A DNA stretch of 64,000 nt, taken from Anabaena catenula FACHB-362 (lineage in GTDB: Bacteria > Cyanobacteriota > Cyanobacteriia > Cyanobacteriales > Nostocaceae). The DNA lies in the NCBI RefSeq assembly GCF_014698735.1, contig NZ_JACJTQ010000006.1, positions 1-64,000 of the forward strand. Reading direction: 5' to 3'. Shown piece by piece: positions 9,642 to 19,327 of this stretch (positions within the stretch are counted from its first letter, which is position 1; each line of letters starts with the position of its first letter). Both the position numbers and the translations under genes were made by a program. The notes under the pieces were generated by a model, which saw only the letters and a list, made by a program, of their open reading frames with translations, was not told where the DNA came from and ran no database searches.

Positions 9642-9695
9642 GTAAAGTTATTTGGTGCATTGAAATTTAATAAATAAAGCTTTCATTTATTTGGT

Positions 9696-9731
9696 AGCCT
9701 GGGGATGCTCAACCTCCAGGCTTCTTTGTTT
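9696..9731 (+). terminator. Rho-independent terminator
   Basis: AGCCTGG (9696-9702) pairs with CCAGGCT (9716-9722), followed by TTCTTTGTTTA. It lies 55 bases after the stop of the secreted protein gene and is the most convincing intrinsic terminator in this part of the window. Confidence 0.7.
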
Positions 9732-9817
9732 ATATTTATCAAAATCAGATTTTATAGCCGTGGACAGGGTGGTTAGGACATCAATTGATAATGAAACTCT
9801 CACTACAAGAGGGTTTT

Positions 9818-9860
<43 letters not shown>

Positions 9861-9945
9861 TATAAAAACCGACGCAGTAGGTGACACAGGGACAATTTCT
9901 GAAATTACCTTTTTCCCAATTACCAATGATAAAATGGGTATCAAA

Positions 9946-10422
9946 TTAGCGGGGTCTATGACTTGAGGTAGATGTTTGTTGCAAAGAAGCAATTAAAAGG
10001 CAAACAATACCAATACTAATAAAAGAATCTGCCATATTAAATACGGCAAAGTTAATCAGGCGAAAATCCAGAAAATCGACCACGTAGCCTAAAGAAAACC
10101 TATCTATCCCATTACCTATAGCCCCACCTAAAATCAAGCCATAACCCAACTGATCCCAAAAACTTAACATAGGGCCAAATGTGGCAATGGCTATCAATAC
10201 TAAACTTACACCTAAAGAGAGCCATCGCAACCACTCTACTTTTCCACTTAATAAACTAAACGCTGCACCTGTATTAGTAACATAGGTAAAATGAAATATG
10301 CCTGGGAGTAATGGTAGTGTTTGTCCCAAAGCAAAGGTTTGCACTACCCAGAATTTGGTTAATTGATCCAGAAAAAAAGCTAAAAAGGCAGCAATCCAAA
10401 AGAAGTGATTTTTTAAACGCAT
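9946..10422 (-). CDS. lspA: Lipoprotein signal peptidase (signal peptidase II)
   Basis: Cleaves the signal peptide of prolipoproteins in the cytoplasmic membrane. The 158 residues contain four membrane spans and the family motifs NTGAAFS (50-56), GNGIDRFSLGYVVDF (103-117) and FNMADS (128-133). The two catalytic aspartates expected in VVDF (Asp116) and FNMAD (Asp132) are present. It lies 61 bases downstream of bioY on the same strand, so the two are probably one operon, separated by a short TCATTAG tandem repeat. Confidence 0.95.
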   Translation of the reverse strand: MRLKNHFFWIAAFLAFFLDQLTKFWVVQTFALGQTLPLLPGIFHFTYVTNTGAAFSLLSGKVEWLRWLSLGVSLVLIAIATFGPMLSFWDQLGYGLILGGAIGNGIDRFSLGYVVDFLDFRLINFAVFNMADSFISIGIVCLLIASLQQTSTSSHRPR

Positions 10423-10429
10423 GATGAAT

Positions 10430-10462
10430 TAGTCATTAGTCATTAGTCATTAGTCATTAGTC
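10430..10462. repeat. Heptanucleotide tandem repeat (AGTCATT)n
   Basis: Four to five copies of AGTCATT in the bioY-lspA spacer, upstream of the lspA start. Confidence 0.8.
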
Positions 10463-10483
10463 ATCTGACTACTGAATCAATGA

Positions 10484-11071
10484 CTAATAAAACATTATAT
10501 GTCGTAGCACATATGCTACTATTGTGACAGCACAGACTACAGCTAGTTGACCTGGTAGTGAAAACCAAGAGTATTTAAGGATTGCTTGCACTAAAGGTAG
10601 ATTATCTGCAACTTTTCCGGGAAAAAGATAGCTAATCATTAAATAAGCAATACCGCAGATGTGGACTGTTAACAATCCACAAAAACAACTAAAAGCCAAC
10701 ATTTCTAAACGAGGTCTGGCTTTGAAGGCAAAATAGCCGCAAATCCAAGCTCCGGGAATAAAGCCTAGCAGATAGCCAAACTGAGATAGCTTAACATAAC
10801 CAATACCGCCTCCTTCGGCAAATACAGGTAACAAAGTTAATCCCATGACTAAATAAGCAATCTGAGAAAGCGCACCAGCATTTTTGCCTCCTAAACAACC
10901 GACTAGCAGCACGGCTCCAATTTGATAGCTAACACCTAAAGACAAGGTTTTAATTCCTTGCTGACCCCAACTCCAAGGAAAAGTAGTGCCATAGGCTTCT
11001 AGGAACGTGCCACCCATTGTTAGGAGTAAGCCAATCATAGACCATAATAATTGATTGGAAGCAGCAAACAT
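10484..11071 (-). CDS. bioY: Biotin transporter BioY (ECF S-component)
   Basis: A 195-residue integral membrane protein with about six spans. The BioY pattern GGGIGYVKLSQFGYLLGFIPGAW (about 89-111, conserved G..GY...P.FGYL.GF form) is recognisable. It captures biotin either alone or with an ECF energising module, no part of which is encoded here. No biotin-regulator site was recognised upstream. Probably co-transcribed with lspA. Confidence 0.9.
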   Translation of the reverse strand: MFAASNQLLWSMIGLLLTMGGTFLEAYGTTFPWSWGQQGIKTLSLGVSYQIGAVLLVGCLGGKNAGALSQIAYLVMGLTLLPVFAEGGGIGYVKLSQFGYLLGFIPGAWICGYFAFKARPRLEMLAFSCFCGLLTVHICGIAYLMISYLFPGKVADNLPLVQAILKYSWFSLPGQLAVVCAVTIVAYVLRHIMFY

Positions 11072-11324
11072 TGATCAGGCAACAGGGAAAAGGCCAAAGG
11101 GAAAGCTAACAGCAACCAGTATAGGCCAATGGTAAGAAGATGAGACCCAGCCTTAACACTGAAAATTGGTATTACTGAGGTTAGGTGATTGGGTAAAAGG
11201 TAAAATTATTCTTTGTTACTTAACTAGCTACTGAGAATAAATACTTATCTTAACAGTATACAGTAGATAAAAATTAATACAAAAAACCTTGAATTTGAAT
11301 CGAAGTCAAGAGATTTTTTAGATT

Positions 11325-11354
11325 ATTAACCTACTGTTAACCTTATTTTGAATC
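11325..11354 (+). promoter_or_regulatory. Candidate Pho box upstream of pstS
   Basis: ATTAACCT (11325-11332), GTTAACCT (11336-11343) and a weaker TTTGAATC (11347-11354) are spaced by 3 bases, an 11-base period. Cyanobacterial SphR/PhoB boxes are direct repeats of PyTTAAPyPy(T/A) with 3-base spacers, so the first two copies fit very well. It lies 54-83 bases before the pstS ATG, consistent with induction under phosphate starvation. Confidence 0.65.
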
Positions 11355-11407
11355 ATTTAGCGGTATCTTAGAGGCGCTCATCTGGAAATTTACAGATATT
11401 TACAGCA

Positions 11408-12586
11408 ATGGTATTACATCTAAATCGAGTAAAGAATAATTCATTCATAACTTCAGCAACAGTGTTAACACTGGCAATTGGTTTAGCGGCTTGTGGGGGA
11501 AATTCAAGCCCTGACAATACTGCTACAACTGAAACTCCTGGTACTACTCAAAACACCACGGCTTCTAGTCCAGCTAAATTGGATCTTGGTGGAGATGTGA
11601 CATTAACTGGTGCTGGTGCAACTTTCCCCGCGCCATTATATGCCAGTTGGTTTGCTGATTTAAACAAAAAATATCCGAATTTGAAAGTTAGCTATCAGTC
11701 AGTAGGTAGTGGTGCGGGTGTTGAGCAATTTATCCAAGGTACTGTAGACTTCGGTGCCAGCGATGTAGCGATGAAGGATGAAGAAATCGCCAAAGTACCC
11801 CAGGATAAAGGCGTTATTTTACTGCCTGTGACTGCTGGTAGTATTGTATTGGCTTACAATCTACCAGATGTTGCTGAACTCAAACTACCACGAACAGTTT
11901 ATACTGATATTTTATTAGGTAAGATCAAGTCATGGGATGATCCAGCAATTGCTAAAGCTAACCCTGAAGCAAAGCTGCCCAAACAACCAATCACTGTTGT
12001 ATATCGTGCTGATGGTAGTGGTACTACAGGTGTGTTCACAAAACACATGAGTGCTATCAGCCCAGAGTGGAAAACTAAAGTTGGCGATGGTAAAAGCGTA
12101 AACTGGCCTGTGGGAGTTGGCGCTAAAGGTAATGAAGGTGTGACAGCCCAAATCCAACAGACTCAAGGTTCTATTGGTTACATTGAGTATGGCTATGCCA
12201 AACAAAATAATATTAAGTTTGCGGCTTTGGAAAATAAAGCTGGCAAGTTTATTGTTGACAACGAGGAAGCAGCCTCTAAAACTCTGGCAGCAGTAGTGCT
12301 ACCAGCAAATCTTCGTGCCTTCATTGCTGATCCTGAAGGTGCAGATTCCTATCCTATTGTTAGCTACACTTGGATTCTGGCTTATAAAAAGTATCCTGAT
12401 GCAGCTAAAGCTAAAGCAGTGGAAGCAGCAATTGAGTATGCTCTAACTGAAGGACAAAAAATTGCTCCCGAACTAGGCTATGTTCCTTTACCACCAAACG
12501 TGGCGGCTAAGGTGGCTGCTGCTGCTGACCAAATCAGTCCTGACTATAAAATCGCTGTTAGTGGTGGTACTAGTGGGAGTAATTAG
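11408..12586 (+). CDS. pstS: Phosphate ABC transporter, substrate-binding lipoprotein
   Basis: Binds phosphate in the periplasm and delivers it to PstCA. 392 residues with a lipoprotein signal ending in LAAC (Cys29), a Ser/Thr-rich linker, then the PstS fold starting at LTGAGATFPAPLYASWF. Phosphate-contacting stretches such as GSGAGVEQF, FGASD and RADGSGTT are visible. It is first gene of pstSCAB behind a candidate Pho box. A 251-base gap with hairpins separates it from pstC, so pstS mRNA may be more abundant than the rest of the operon. Confidence 0.97.
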   Translation: MVLHLNRVKNNSFITSATVLTLAIGLAACGGNSSPDNTATTETPGTTQNTTASSPAKLDLGGDVTLTGAGATFPAPLYASWFADLNKKYPNLKVSYQSVGSGAGVEQFIQGTVDFGASDVAMKDEEIAKVPQDKGVILLPVTAGSIVLAYNLPDVAELKLPRTVYTDILLGKIKSWDDPAIAKANPEAKLPKQPITVVYRADGSGTTGVFTKHMSAISPEWKTKVGDGKSVNWPVGVGAKGNEGVTAQIQQTQGSIGYIEYGYAKQNNIKFAALENKAGKFIVDNEEAASKTLAAVVLPANLRAFIADPEGADSYPIVSYTWILAYKKYPDAAKAKAVEAAIEYALTEGQKIAPELGYVPLPPNVAAKVAAAADQISPDYKIAVSGGTSGSN

Positions 12587-12600
12587 GCTCACCCTTCCGT

Positions 12601-12670
12601 CTAACCGTAATACTCAAACAATAGGTTAGCCACAAGAATTTTATTGACCAATCAGTTGGGAACCCTGATT
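12601..12670 (+). terminator. Two hairpins in the pstS-pstC gap (possible attenuator)
   Basis: CTAACC (12601-12606) can pair with GGTTAG (12624-12629), and AATCAG (12650-12655) with CTGATT (12665-12670). Neither is followed by a long T-run. They could be stabilising or partly terminating structures after pstS, but thermodynamic support is weak. Confidence 0.3.
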
Positions 12671-12837
12671 AGTTAGTGTGTCAAGTGCAAAAAACGACGC
12701 AGCGATAATTAAAGTATGGCTGTAGTCACTAATATCAGGACAGTGTTGATTGCTTACTGGGTTCGTACTCGGTACTTTCTTCTTAAGTCGGTTTCCTGGT
12801 TACATTATCTCTGATTTGATTTTTACAGTCAGTATTC

Positions 12838-13788
12838 ATGACTACTAATTTTCAGAACCTGCAATCGGCAATTAAACAGCGATCAGAATTAGATAGATCT
12901 CTAGATCAGGGATTTATTTGGTTGACTCGGATTTTTGCTCTAGCGATCGCTGGAACTTTATTATGGATCACTTTACAGGTAGCTATGGGGGCTTGGCCTG
13001 CCATTCAAGAGTTTGGTCTTGGCTTCTTAGCTAAAACCACTTGGAACCCCGTCAATAGCGAATATGGAGTGCTGCCACAAATCTATGGAACTCTCGTGAG
13101 TTCTTTTCTAGGTTTGTTATTAGCTATACCCATTGGCGTTGGTACTGCTATTTTACTGAGCGAGAATTTTCTGCCATCTCAGGTGCGGTTGGTACTGGTG
13201 TTTTTGGTAGAACTACTGGCCGCTATTCCTAGTGTTGTCTACGGAGTATGGGGCATTTTCGTTTTAGTTCCTATTTTAACCAACTTGGGCAAATGGCTGC
13301 ATAGTTCCTTCGGCTGGATACCATTTTTTAGTACCCCACCAACGGGACCAGGAATGCTACCAGCAGGAGTCATTTTAGCAATTATGACTTTACCAATCAT
13401 CACTGCTATCTCCCGTGATGCCTTAATTTCTGTACCTCCTAGTTTGCGTCAAGCGTCTCTTGGACTGGGTGCAACCCGTTGGGAAACACTTTTTCAAGTG
13501 ATCATCCCCGCTGCTTTTTCTGGCATTGTCAGTGCGGTAATGTTGGCACTTGGTAGAGCAATGGGAGAAACAATGGCTGTAACAATGTTGATTGGTAATT
13601 CTAACAACATTAATATTTCCTTACTCGCTCCATCTAATACAATTTCCTCTCTACTGGCCAGTCAATTTTCTGAAGCAAGTGGGTTGCAAATTTCAGCTTT
13701 AATGTACGCGGCTTTAGTGTTGTTTTTCCTGACGCTGGTAGTGAATATTCTGGCAGAGTTTATTGTTCTCCGGGTTAAGCGACTGTAG
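12838..13788 (+). CDS. pstC: Phosphate ABC transporter permease PstC
   Basis: 316-residue inner-membrane permease with six spans. The coupling loop region reads SVPPSLRQASLGLGATRWETLFQ-like (LRQASLGLGATRWET, about 204-218), followed by IIPAAFSGIVSAVMLALGRAMGETMAV, both typical of PstC. Forms a heterodimer with PstA. Second gene of pstSCAB; pstA starts 14 bases after its stop. Confidence 0.96.
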   Translation: MTTNFQNLQSAIKQRSELDRSLDQGFIWLTRIFALAIAGTLLWITLQVAMGAWPAIQEFGLGFLAKTTWNPVNSEYGVLPQIYGTLVSSFLGLLLAIPIGVGTAILLSENFLPSQVRLVLVFLVELLAAIPSVVYGVWGIFVLVPILTNLGKWLHSSFGWIPFFSTPPTGPGMLPAGVILAIMTLPIITAISRDALISVPPSLRQASLGLGATRWETLFQVIIPAAFSGIVSAVMLALGRAMGETMAVTMLIGNSNNINISLLAPSNTISSLLASQFSEASGLQISALMYAALVLFFLTLVVNILAEFIVLRVKRL

Positions 13789-13802
13789 TTGTAGGTTGAA
13801 TT

Positions 13803-14684
13803 ATGACGAATCATTTTCCCGAAAGCAGCCTGACTCGCTCCCCTTCGTCTCCCCGAACATTGTTTAATACGGCAATGACCGTAGTAGCATATATTTGTGG
13901 AGCATTGGCGCTGCTACCTCTGCTGGCTGTGCTTTCTTATGTAATATTTAAAGGCTTTAGCAGTCTAAGTTTAAGTGTGTTTACAGAATTGCCACCAGCA
14001 CCTCTGAGAAAGGGAGGAGGCTTTGGTAATGCCATTTTGGGAACACTGTTAATGGTGGGTATTGGTGCAACTATTAGCATTCCTTTTGGTGTGTTAGCGG
14101 CAATTTATTTAACAGAGTTTAGTTCTAGTAAAGTAGCTAGGTGGATACGGTTTGCTACTAACATTCTCAGTGGAGTCCCCTCTATTATTGCTGGGGTATT
14201 TGCTTATGGGATTGTAGTTTTGACATTAGTAAAGCTGAATTTAGGCTCCTACTCAGCTTTTGGAGGTGGGTTTGCGTTGGCAATTTTGATGTTACCCACT
14301 ATTTTGAGAACTACGGATGAAGCTCTACAGTTAGTTTCTCAAGATTTGCGTCAAGCTTCTGTGGGGTTAGGAGCAACTAAATTTCAAACTGTCGCACAGG
14401 TGGTATTACCAGCAGCTTTACCAGCAATTGTTACTGGTTCTACTTTAGCGATCGCCAGAGCATCTGGAGAAACTGCACCTTTACTGTTTACTGCGCTGTT
14501 TTCCTCTTTTTGGCCTAGTGGCTTATTTCAACCAACAGCTTCTCTGGCAGTTTTAGTTTACAACTTCGCCGTTTCACCTTTTCAAAATTGGCAGTCTTTA
14601 GCTTGGGCTGCTTCTCTAATTTTGGTTTTGATGGTTCTGATCACAAGTATCATCGCTCGCTGGGCAACTAGGCAAAAAGCTTAA
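13803..14684 (+). CDS. pstA: Phosphate ABC transporter permease PstA
   Basis: 293 residues, six membrane spans. [15 protein letters not shown] (coupling loop, about 182-196) and [16 protein letters not shown] are PstA hallmarks. It pairs with PstC to form the channel through which phosphate passes. 56 bases separate it from pstB. Confidence 0.96.
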   Translation: MTNHFPESSLTRSPSSPRTLFNTAMTVVAYICGALALLPLLAVLSYVIFKGFSSLSLSVFTELPPAPLRKGGGFGNAILGTLLMVGIGATISIPFGVLAAIYLTEFSSSKVARWIRFATNILSGVPSIIAGVFAYGIVVLTLVKLNLGSYSAFGGGFALAILMLPTILRTTDEALQLVSQDLRQASVGLGATKFQTVAQVVLPAALPAIVTGSTLAIARASGETAPLLFTALFSSFWPSGLFQPTASLAVLVYNFAVSPFQNWQSLAWAASLILVLMVLITSIIARWATRQKA

Positions 14685-14740
14685 CAAAATTCCATCAACA
14701 GGATGCAAGATCATCCTTAAAAATTATCCCTAAACTATTT

Positions 14741-15547
14741 ATGGCTACTAACGCTAGTACAATCAATGGGACTGACGCGGCTTTACGTACAGAAAATCTG
14801 AATATTTACTACGGTAACTTCCTGGCTGTACAGAATGTTTGGCTAGATATCCCTAAAAATAAGGCTACAGCTTTCATTGGCCCTTCAGGCTGTGGTAAAA
14901 GTACATTACTCCGATGCTATAACCGTCTTAACGATCTTATTGAATCGTTTCGAGCCGAAGGTAAGGTTTATTTTGGCGATAAAAATTTGTATGCACCAGA
15001 TATCGATCCGGTAGAAGTACGTCGTCGGATTGGTATGGTGTTTCAAAGACCAAACCCTTTTCCTAAATCAATTTTTGACAATATTACTTTTGGAGCCAAA
15101 ATCAACGGCTACAAAGGTGATATGAATGAATTGGTAGAACGCAGTTTGCGACAAGCAGCTTTGTGGGATGAAGTCAAAGATAAACTTAAGCAAAGTGGTT
15201 TATCTTTATCAGGTGGACAACAACAGCGTTTATGTATTGCTAGAGCGATCGCAGTTCAACCAGAAGTTATCCTCATGGATGAACCATGTTCTGCACTTGA
15301 TCCCATTTCTACTTTGCGGGTTGAAGAACTAATTCACGAACTCAAAGAACAATACACCATCGTTATCGTTACCCACAATATGCAACAAGCAGCGCGGGTT
15401 GCTGATAAAACAGCCTTCTTTAACGTCAAAACTTCCGATAAAGGTGGTAGAACAGGTTATTTAGTCGAATACGAAGATACAGAATTAATTTTCAACAATC
15501 CACAGCAAGAAGACACCAAAGCTTATATCAGCGGTAGATTTGGTTAG
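14741..15547 (+). CDS. pstB: Phosphate ABC transporter ATP-binding protein PstB
   Basis: 268-residue ATPase with Walker [10 protein letters not shown] (47-55), signature LSGGQQQRL, Walker [13 protein letters not shown] and a switch His in IVTHNM. Drives the PstCA channel. It is last in the operon; no phoU follows, unlike the enterobacterial arrangement. Confidence 0.97.
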   Translation: MATNASTINGTDAALRTENLNIYYGNFLAVQNVWLDIPKNKATAFIGPSGCGKSTLLRCYNRLNDLIESFRAEGKVYFGDKNLYAPDIDPVEVRRRIGMVFQRPNPFPKSIFDNITFGAKINGYKGDMNELVERSLRQAALWDEVKDKLKQSGLSLSGGQQQRLCIARAIAVQPEVILMDEPCSALDPISTLRVEELIHELKEQYTIVIVTHNMQQAARVADKTAFFNVKTSDKGGRTGYLVEYEDTELIFNNPQQEDTKAYISGRFG

Positions 15548-16011
15548 TTGTGGAATTATGTCAAGTTTTTATAGCTTGGTGACATTTAACTGTGGAGAAT
15601 TACTCAAACCAACCTATCACTTAGAGATTTCTACAGTGATATTTTTTTAACTAAATTTCTCACCTATGATTTAGGTTTTCTATAGATCGTTGTTCAAGCA
15701 AATTACATAATTTTACTTAAGCAAGTAGTTTTTTCCTAACCGTATAATATAACTTCATTAAAAATAAAGTACACATTTCTAGCAGTTTAGGGTGATGACT
15801 AGAAGCGAATAAAGCTGAAAATACTTGCAAAATAAGGATTTTTATCTACGTAGCTATAACCTTGAGGTTGGAACTGCTACATAAAATTTAAGTAAAAAAA
15901 ATATCAAAATTCTATAAACTACCTACGACTGGAGTTAAGATTGAATAGCATCTATTTTTTCTTCAATGGCACAAATACAAATCAAGTATCTACCAGGACG
16001 CTTATAAAATC
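15548..16011. other. Intergenic region, no gene recognised
   Basis: 464 AT-rich bases between pstB and the exported-protein cluster. A TATAAT occurs at 15743-15748 but has no good -35 partner at 16-18 bases. No RNA gene or repeat array was recognised. Confidence 0.45.
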
Positions 16012-16644
16012 ATGAAAAACAATACTTTGTCAACTATCTTGACATTTATAACCCTAACTATGGGTTTAGGACTTGTGCAGAATCAACCAACCTATGCACA
16101 AAGTACAACCTTTGTATGTGGTGTCAGTGAAGGTAAACCAGCGACTATTGCAGTTACTCCACGGGGAAATATCCCCATCATTCTCTGGGTATCTAATAAA
16201 TTTACAGGTGCAGGTTTTAACCCCCAAAGAAGATGTGCAGAAGTTTCACCCAGATTCCAAAAATTATATGATCAAGGGGCTTTAACATTTATCACTGCGG
16301 GATATCTTAACAATCAACCGGTGATTTGTGCAACAGGTAGCACAGGTGGTCTTTGTAACAGTAGCAATCTTTTATATACCCTCAAACGTGGTCAAGATGC
16401 TGCCAAAACAATTCAAAGATTAAATGAAATTCGCGGTGGTGCAGCAGGAGTACTCCGTGAAGATACAACCGGCACAAATATTAATAATTCCGAATCAGTA
16501 AATGTGAATGAATTGCTGAATAATGGCCGGGTAGATCCTAATACTTCTGTAGGTCAAAATAACAGCAATCCTACACCAGTTGAAGAAACACCAAATACAC
16601 CAAATACAGGAAATAAACCTAATAGTGGTGGTGGTTTGTGGTGA
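16012..16644 (+). CDS. COP23-domain exported protein
   Basis: 210 residues with a signal peptide (about 1-29, ending TYAQS) and a COP23-like domain (about 33-145; TFVCGVSEGKPATIAVTP, two conserved cysteine pairs at about C35/C65 and C103/C112). A Pro/Asn/Thr-rich tail follows and ends GGGLW. COP23 is named from a circadian-oscillating membrane-associated protein of cyanobacteria; its biochemical role is unknown. Its TGA stop (16642-16644) is followed in the same frame, with no gap, by a trypsin-like domain, suggesting that the two were or are one polypeptide. Confidence 0.8.
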   Translation: MKNNTLSTILTFITLTMGLGLVQNQPTYAQSTTFVCGVSEGKPATIAVTPRGNIPIILWVSNKFTGAGFNPQRRCAEVSPRFQKLYDQGALTFITAGYLNNQPVICATGSTGGLCNSSNLLYTLKRGQDAAKTIQRLNEIRGGAAGVLREDTTGTNINNSESVNVNELLNNGRVDPNTSVGQNNSNPTPVEETPNTPNTGNKPNSGGGLW

Positions 16645-17319
16645 ATTGCTAAATCTATAACTGTCAAAGTTTTATCAGGAGATACTTGGGGTTCAGGGAT
16701 TTTGATTAATAGGAAAGGACGAGTTTATACTGTCTTGACTAATGATCATGTCCTCACCCCTGGTTATGGCAAATCCTATCAAATTCAAACCTCTGATCAA
16801 CGGATTTATTCAGCCCAAATAGTTAAGCAGAGTTTTGGTGGTAATGATTTGGCATTGTTGAAATTTGAAAGTAGTAGAAACTATCAATTAGCAACTATAT
16901 CTACTAGTAATTTGACAGTAGGAGAAGAGGTATTGGCGGCTGGTTTTCCTGTTGATATGAATGGATTTGTTTTTAACCAAGGTAACATTAAGTTTTTACT
17001 GGCTCAACCTTTAGTAAGAGGTTATCAAATTGGTTATAGCAACGATATTTATAAAGGAATGAGTGGAGGACCAGTCTTAAATCAGCGTGGTGAATTAGTA
17101 GGAATTAATGCCATGCACGCTTATCCTTTATGGGGTAATCCTTATCAATATGAAAGTGGTAGTTTTCCCAGCTTAGAATTACAACAGCAAATGCAAAAAC
17201 TAAGCTGGGGTTTATCTATTCATCAATTTTTAAGGATGAATACAGGACAGGAAAATCAGGTACAAATTAATGATACTCAACCTGTAAAAGTACAGCATCA
17301 TCCCGGTTTTTTGTGGTGA
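16645..17319 (+). CDS. Trypsin-like serine protease domain, in frame after COP23 stop
   Basis: From 16645 the frame reads IAKSITVKVLSGDTWGSGIL and continues as a complete S1 domain. The catalytic triad is visible: His in TNDHVL, Asp in GGNDLALL, Ser in KGMSGGPVL. The first usual start codon is TTG at 16702, but that would remove the first conserved strand (ITVKVLSG). No signal peptide is encoded. AGGAGA at 16677-16682 has no in-frame start at proper distance. Stop-codon readthrough from COP23, a nonsense-split fusion or a non-canonical start are all possible. The tail ends HHPGFLW, resembling the COP23 ending. Probably exported if made as a fusion. Confidence 0.65.
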   Translation: MAKSITVKVLSGDTWGSGILINRKGRVYTVLTNDHVLTPGYGKSYQIQTSDQRIYSAQIVKQSFGGNDLALLKFESSRNYQLATISTSNLTVGEEVLAAGFPVDMNGFVFNQGNIKFLLAQPLVRGYQIGYSNDIYKGMSGGPVLNQRGELVGINAMHAYPLWGNPYQYESGSFPSLELQQQMQKLSWGLSIHQFLRMNTGQENQVQINDTQPVKVQHHPGFLW

Positions 17320-17345
17320 AAATATTCTACTTGGAGATTAAATAA

Positions 17346-18263
17346 ATGAGTTTTAATGATAGATTAATGATGGCATTAATGGGAAGTGTGGTAAGTATTA
17401 CTATCATTCAACCTTCCACAGCTTATGCTTTAACTGGAGAAGAAGTTAATGATATAGCCCGTGAAGTCACAGTTTTAATTAAAAGCGATAAAGGGCATGG
17501 TTCAGGGGTAATTGTTGCTAAAGATAGCAAAACTTATTATGTTCTCACTGCTTTTCACGTCGTCAGCAATAAAGATAATTACAAAATTGTTACTCACGAC
17601 AAAAAAGCATATCAACTCGATTACGGTAAAGTCAAACGTTTATCAGGAGTTGATTTAGCAATCGTAGAATTTAGCAGTGATCAAGATTATAAAATCGCTA
17701 AACTTGCAAATTCAGAAACAGTCAAAGAAGGTAAACCTGTGTTTGTTTCTGGTTGGCCACGTTTAACAACCGTTGGACAAGCTGCGGGTGGACAATTGGT
17801 ACGTCAATTTACTGGTGGAAGGGTTTCAGGATTTTTACCCCAATCCTTGGAAGGTTACAAAATGAGTTACGACAATAAAACCCTTGGGGGTATGAGTGGT
17901 GGCCCAGTTTTAGACGCAGGTGGAAGAGTCGTTGGTATTCATGGTTTAGGAGATACAGAAGATCCTAACCGTCTCCAACAATCAGCAGGATTAGACAAAC
18001 AAACTGCTACAAGTATTGCTGGACTAATTAAACCTGGATTTAACTATGCAATTCCTATCAATACCTTTTTAAGTCTCGCACCCCAATCAGGAATTTATTT
18101 AGGTTTACAAGTTGAAAACTCTGCTGCTGGTGAATTAGGTGCGCCTTATGCGGACAGCACCCAACCTGATAAACGAGACACAATTGATAATATCAATGAT
18201 GTTTTAGGTACAGCAGGACGGGCGCTAGACACAATTAATGGTGTGCGTAATTTCTTCCGTTGA
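17346..18263 (+). CDS. Exported trypsin-like serine protease
   Basis: 305 residues: signal peptide (about 1-29, ending AYA-L), then an S1 domain opening with GEEVNDIAREVTVLIKS. The triad is complete: His in TAFHVV, Asp in SGVDLAIVEF, Ser in GGMSGGPVL. It shows the intact N-terminal layout (signal, then IA(R/K).(V/I)TV) that the preceding protease ORF lacks, and the two are clearly paralogous. It lies 26 bases after that ORF. It acts outside the cytoplasmic membrane; substrate unknown. Confidence 0.85.
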   Translation: MSFNDRLMMALMGSVVSITIIQPSTAYALTGEEVNDIAREVTVLIKSDKGHGSGVIVAKDSKTYYVLTAFHVVSNKDNYKIVTHDKKAYQLDYGKVKRLSGVDLAIVEFSSDQDYKIAKLANSETVKEGKPVFVSGWPRLTTVGQAAGGQLVRQFTGGRVSGFLPQSLEGYKMSYDNKTLGGMSGGPVLDAGGRVVGIHGLGDTEDPNRLQQSAGLDKQTATSIAGLIKPGFNYAIPINTFLSLAPQSGIYLGLQVENSAAGELGAPYADSTQPDKRDTIDNINDVLGTAGRALDTINGVRNFFR

Positions 18264-18343
18264 TAGATGTTGATGTATGGAGGCGATGTCTTTGATAGCC
18301 AAAGGTATCGCTCTATTTTTTATTATTTTTTGTGAAATTAATC

Positions 18344-19294
18344 ATGAATAAGTTTAGGTTTTTGTTGATTGGTGTAATTAGCTTTCTCACCATTATTAGT
18401 GAAACACTTTGGCAGAAATTTCTAGCAGTTTCTTTATGTGGAGTTTTAGGTACTGTTTCAGCTTGTTATTTAGTTTCAGATAATCGGGTTAATGCGGTTA
18501 ATTCAACTGAAGTTATGGAAGTAGATAACGTTGCACAAATTTATACATTTCGTCAATATAAAATAAATTCTTTGTCTAATAATATTGAAATTATTATGTT
18601 TAATAATTTCAAATATCAAACCATTGTACAAGCAGTAGAAGAATGTAATCAGCAACAAATTTTAACTTCTTCAGCCTGTGCAGGAGATGATATAAAACCA
18701 GAAGAAGCCAAATTATATAACTTGATAAATCAGTATCGCGCTCAAAATAGACTAGCGCCAATACCTTTATCAAAATCATTAACATTAGTGGCTAATCGTC
18801 ATGTTCGTGACATAGCAAAAAACCCTGATTATTATCGTAATTGTCAGGGAAAATATTGCGCTCATGGTTGGAGTAACTGCGCCTATGATGCTGATAATTC
18901 AAATACTCTTCCCTGTATGTGGGATGCTCCCCAAAAGCTAAATACAGGTTATCCAGGTAGAGGTTATGAAAACCTTTTTACTGGCTCTAGGAATTATAGA
19001 GTAACAGCAGAAGCAGCTTTACGTGGGTGGCAGAGTAGTAGAGGACATAATGAAGTAATTTTGAATCAAGGGATATGGCAGAACAACCAATGGAATGCTT
19101 TAGGTATAGGCATTTATAAAGGAGCAGCAGCTTTGTGGTTTGGTGTAGAACCTGACTCTGGAGAAAAATCACCTGCTAATACTCCAAACACTTCTCCACA
19201 AACAGATACACAAAACACACCAAATCCTATTAATCAACCAAAGGAAAAACCTATTCAAAACCAGCCATCTCATACTCCGAATACATTGTGGTAG
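18344..19294 (+). CDS. Exported CAP (SCP/PR1) domain protein
   Basis: 316 residues from the ATG at 18344; a GTG at 18332 is an alternative. The N-terminus is hydrophobic and contains LWQKFLAVSLCGVLG, shared with the next gene product. The CAP domain (about 120-280) starts NLINQYRAQNRLAPIPLSKSL and has HVRDIA and a GHNEVILN-like CAP signature, with several cysteines between them. A Pro/Asn/Thr-rich tail ends HTPNTLW. CAP domains are extracellular and in some families bind lipids or act as proteases; no function is assigned. Part of the exported cluster 16012-21571. Confidence 0.82.
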   Translation: MNKFRFLLIGVISFLTIISETLWQKFLAVSLCGVLGTVSACYLVSDNRVNAVNSTEVMEVDNVAQIYTFRQYKINSLSNNIEIIMFNNFKYQTIVQAVEECNQQQILTSSACAGDDIKPEEAKLYNLINQYRAQNRLAPIPLSKSLTLVANRHVRDIAKNPDYYRNCQGKYCAHGWSNCAYDADNSNTLPCMWDAPQKLNTGYPGRGYENLFTGSRNYRVTAEAALRGWQSSRGHNEVILNQGIWQNNQWNALGIGIYKGAAALWFGVEPDSGEKSPANTPNTSPQTDTQNTPNPINQPKEKPIQNQPSHTPNTLW

Positions 19295-19327
19295 TTGTTG
19301 AATTTAAACTAATGTGAGGCAAGAAAA

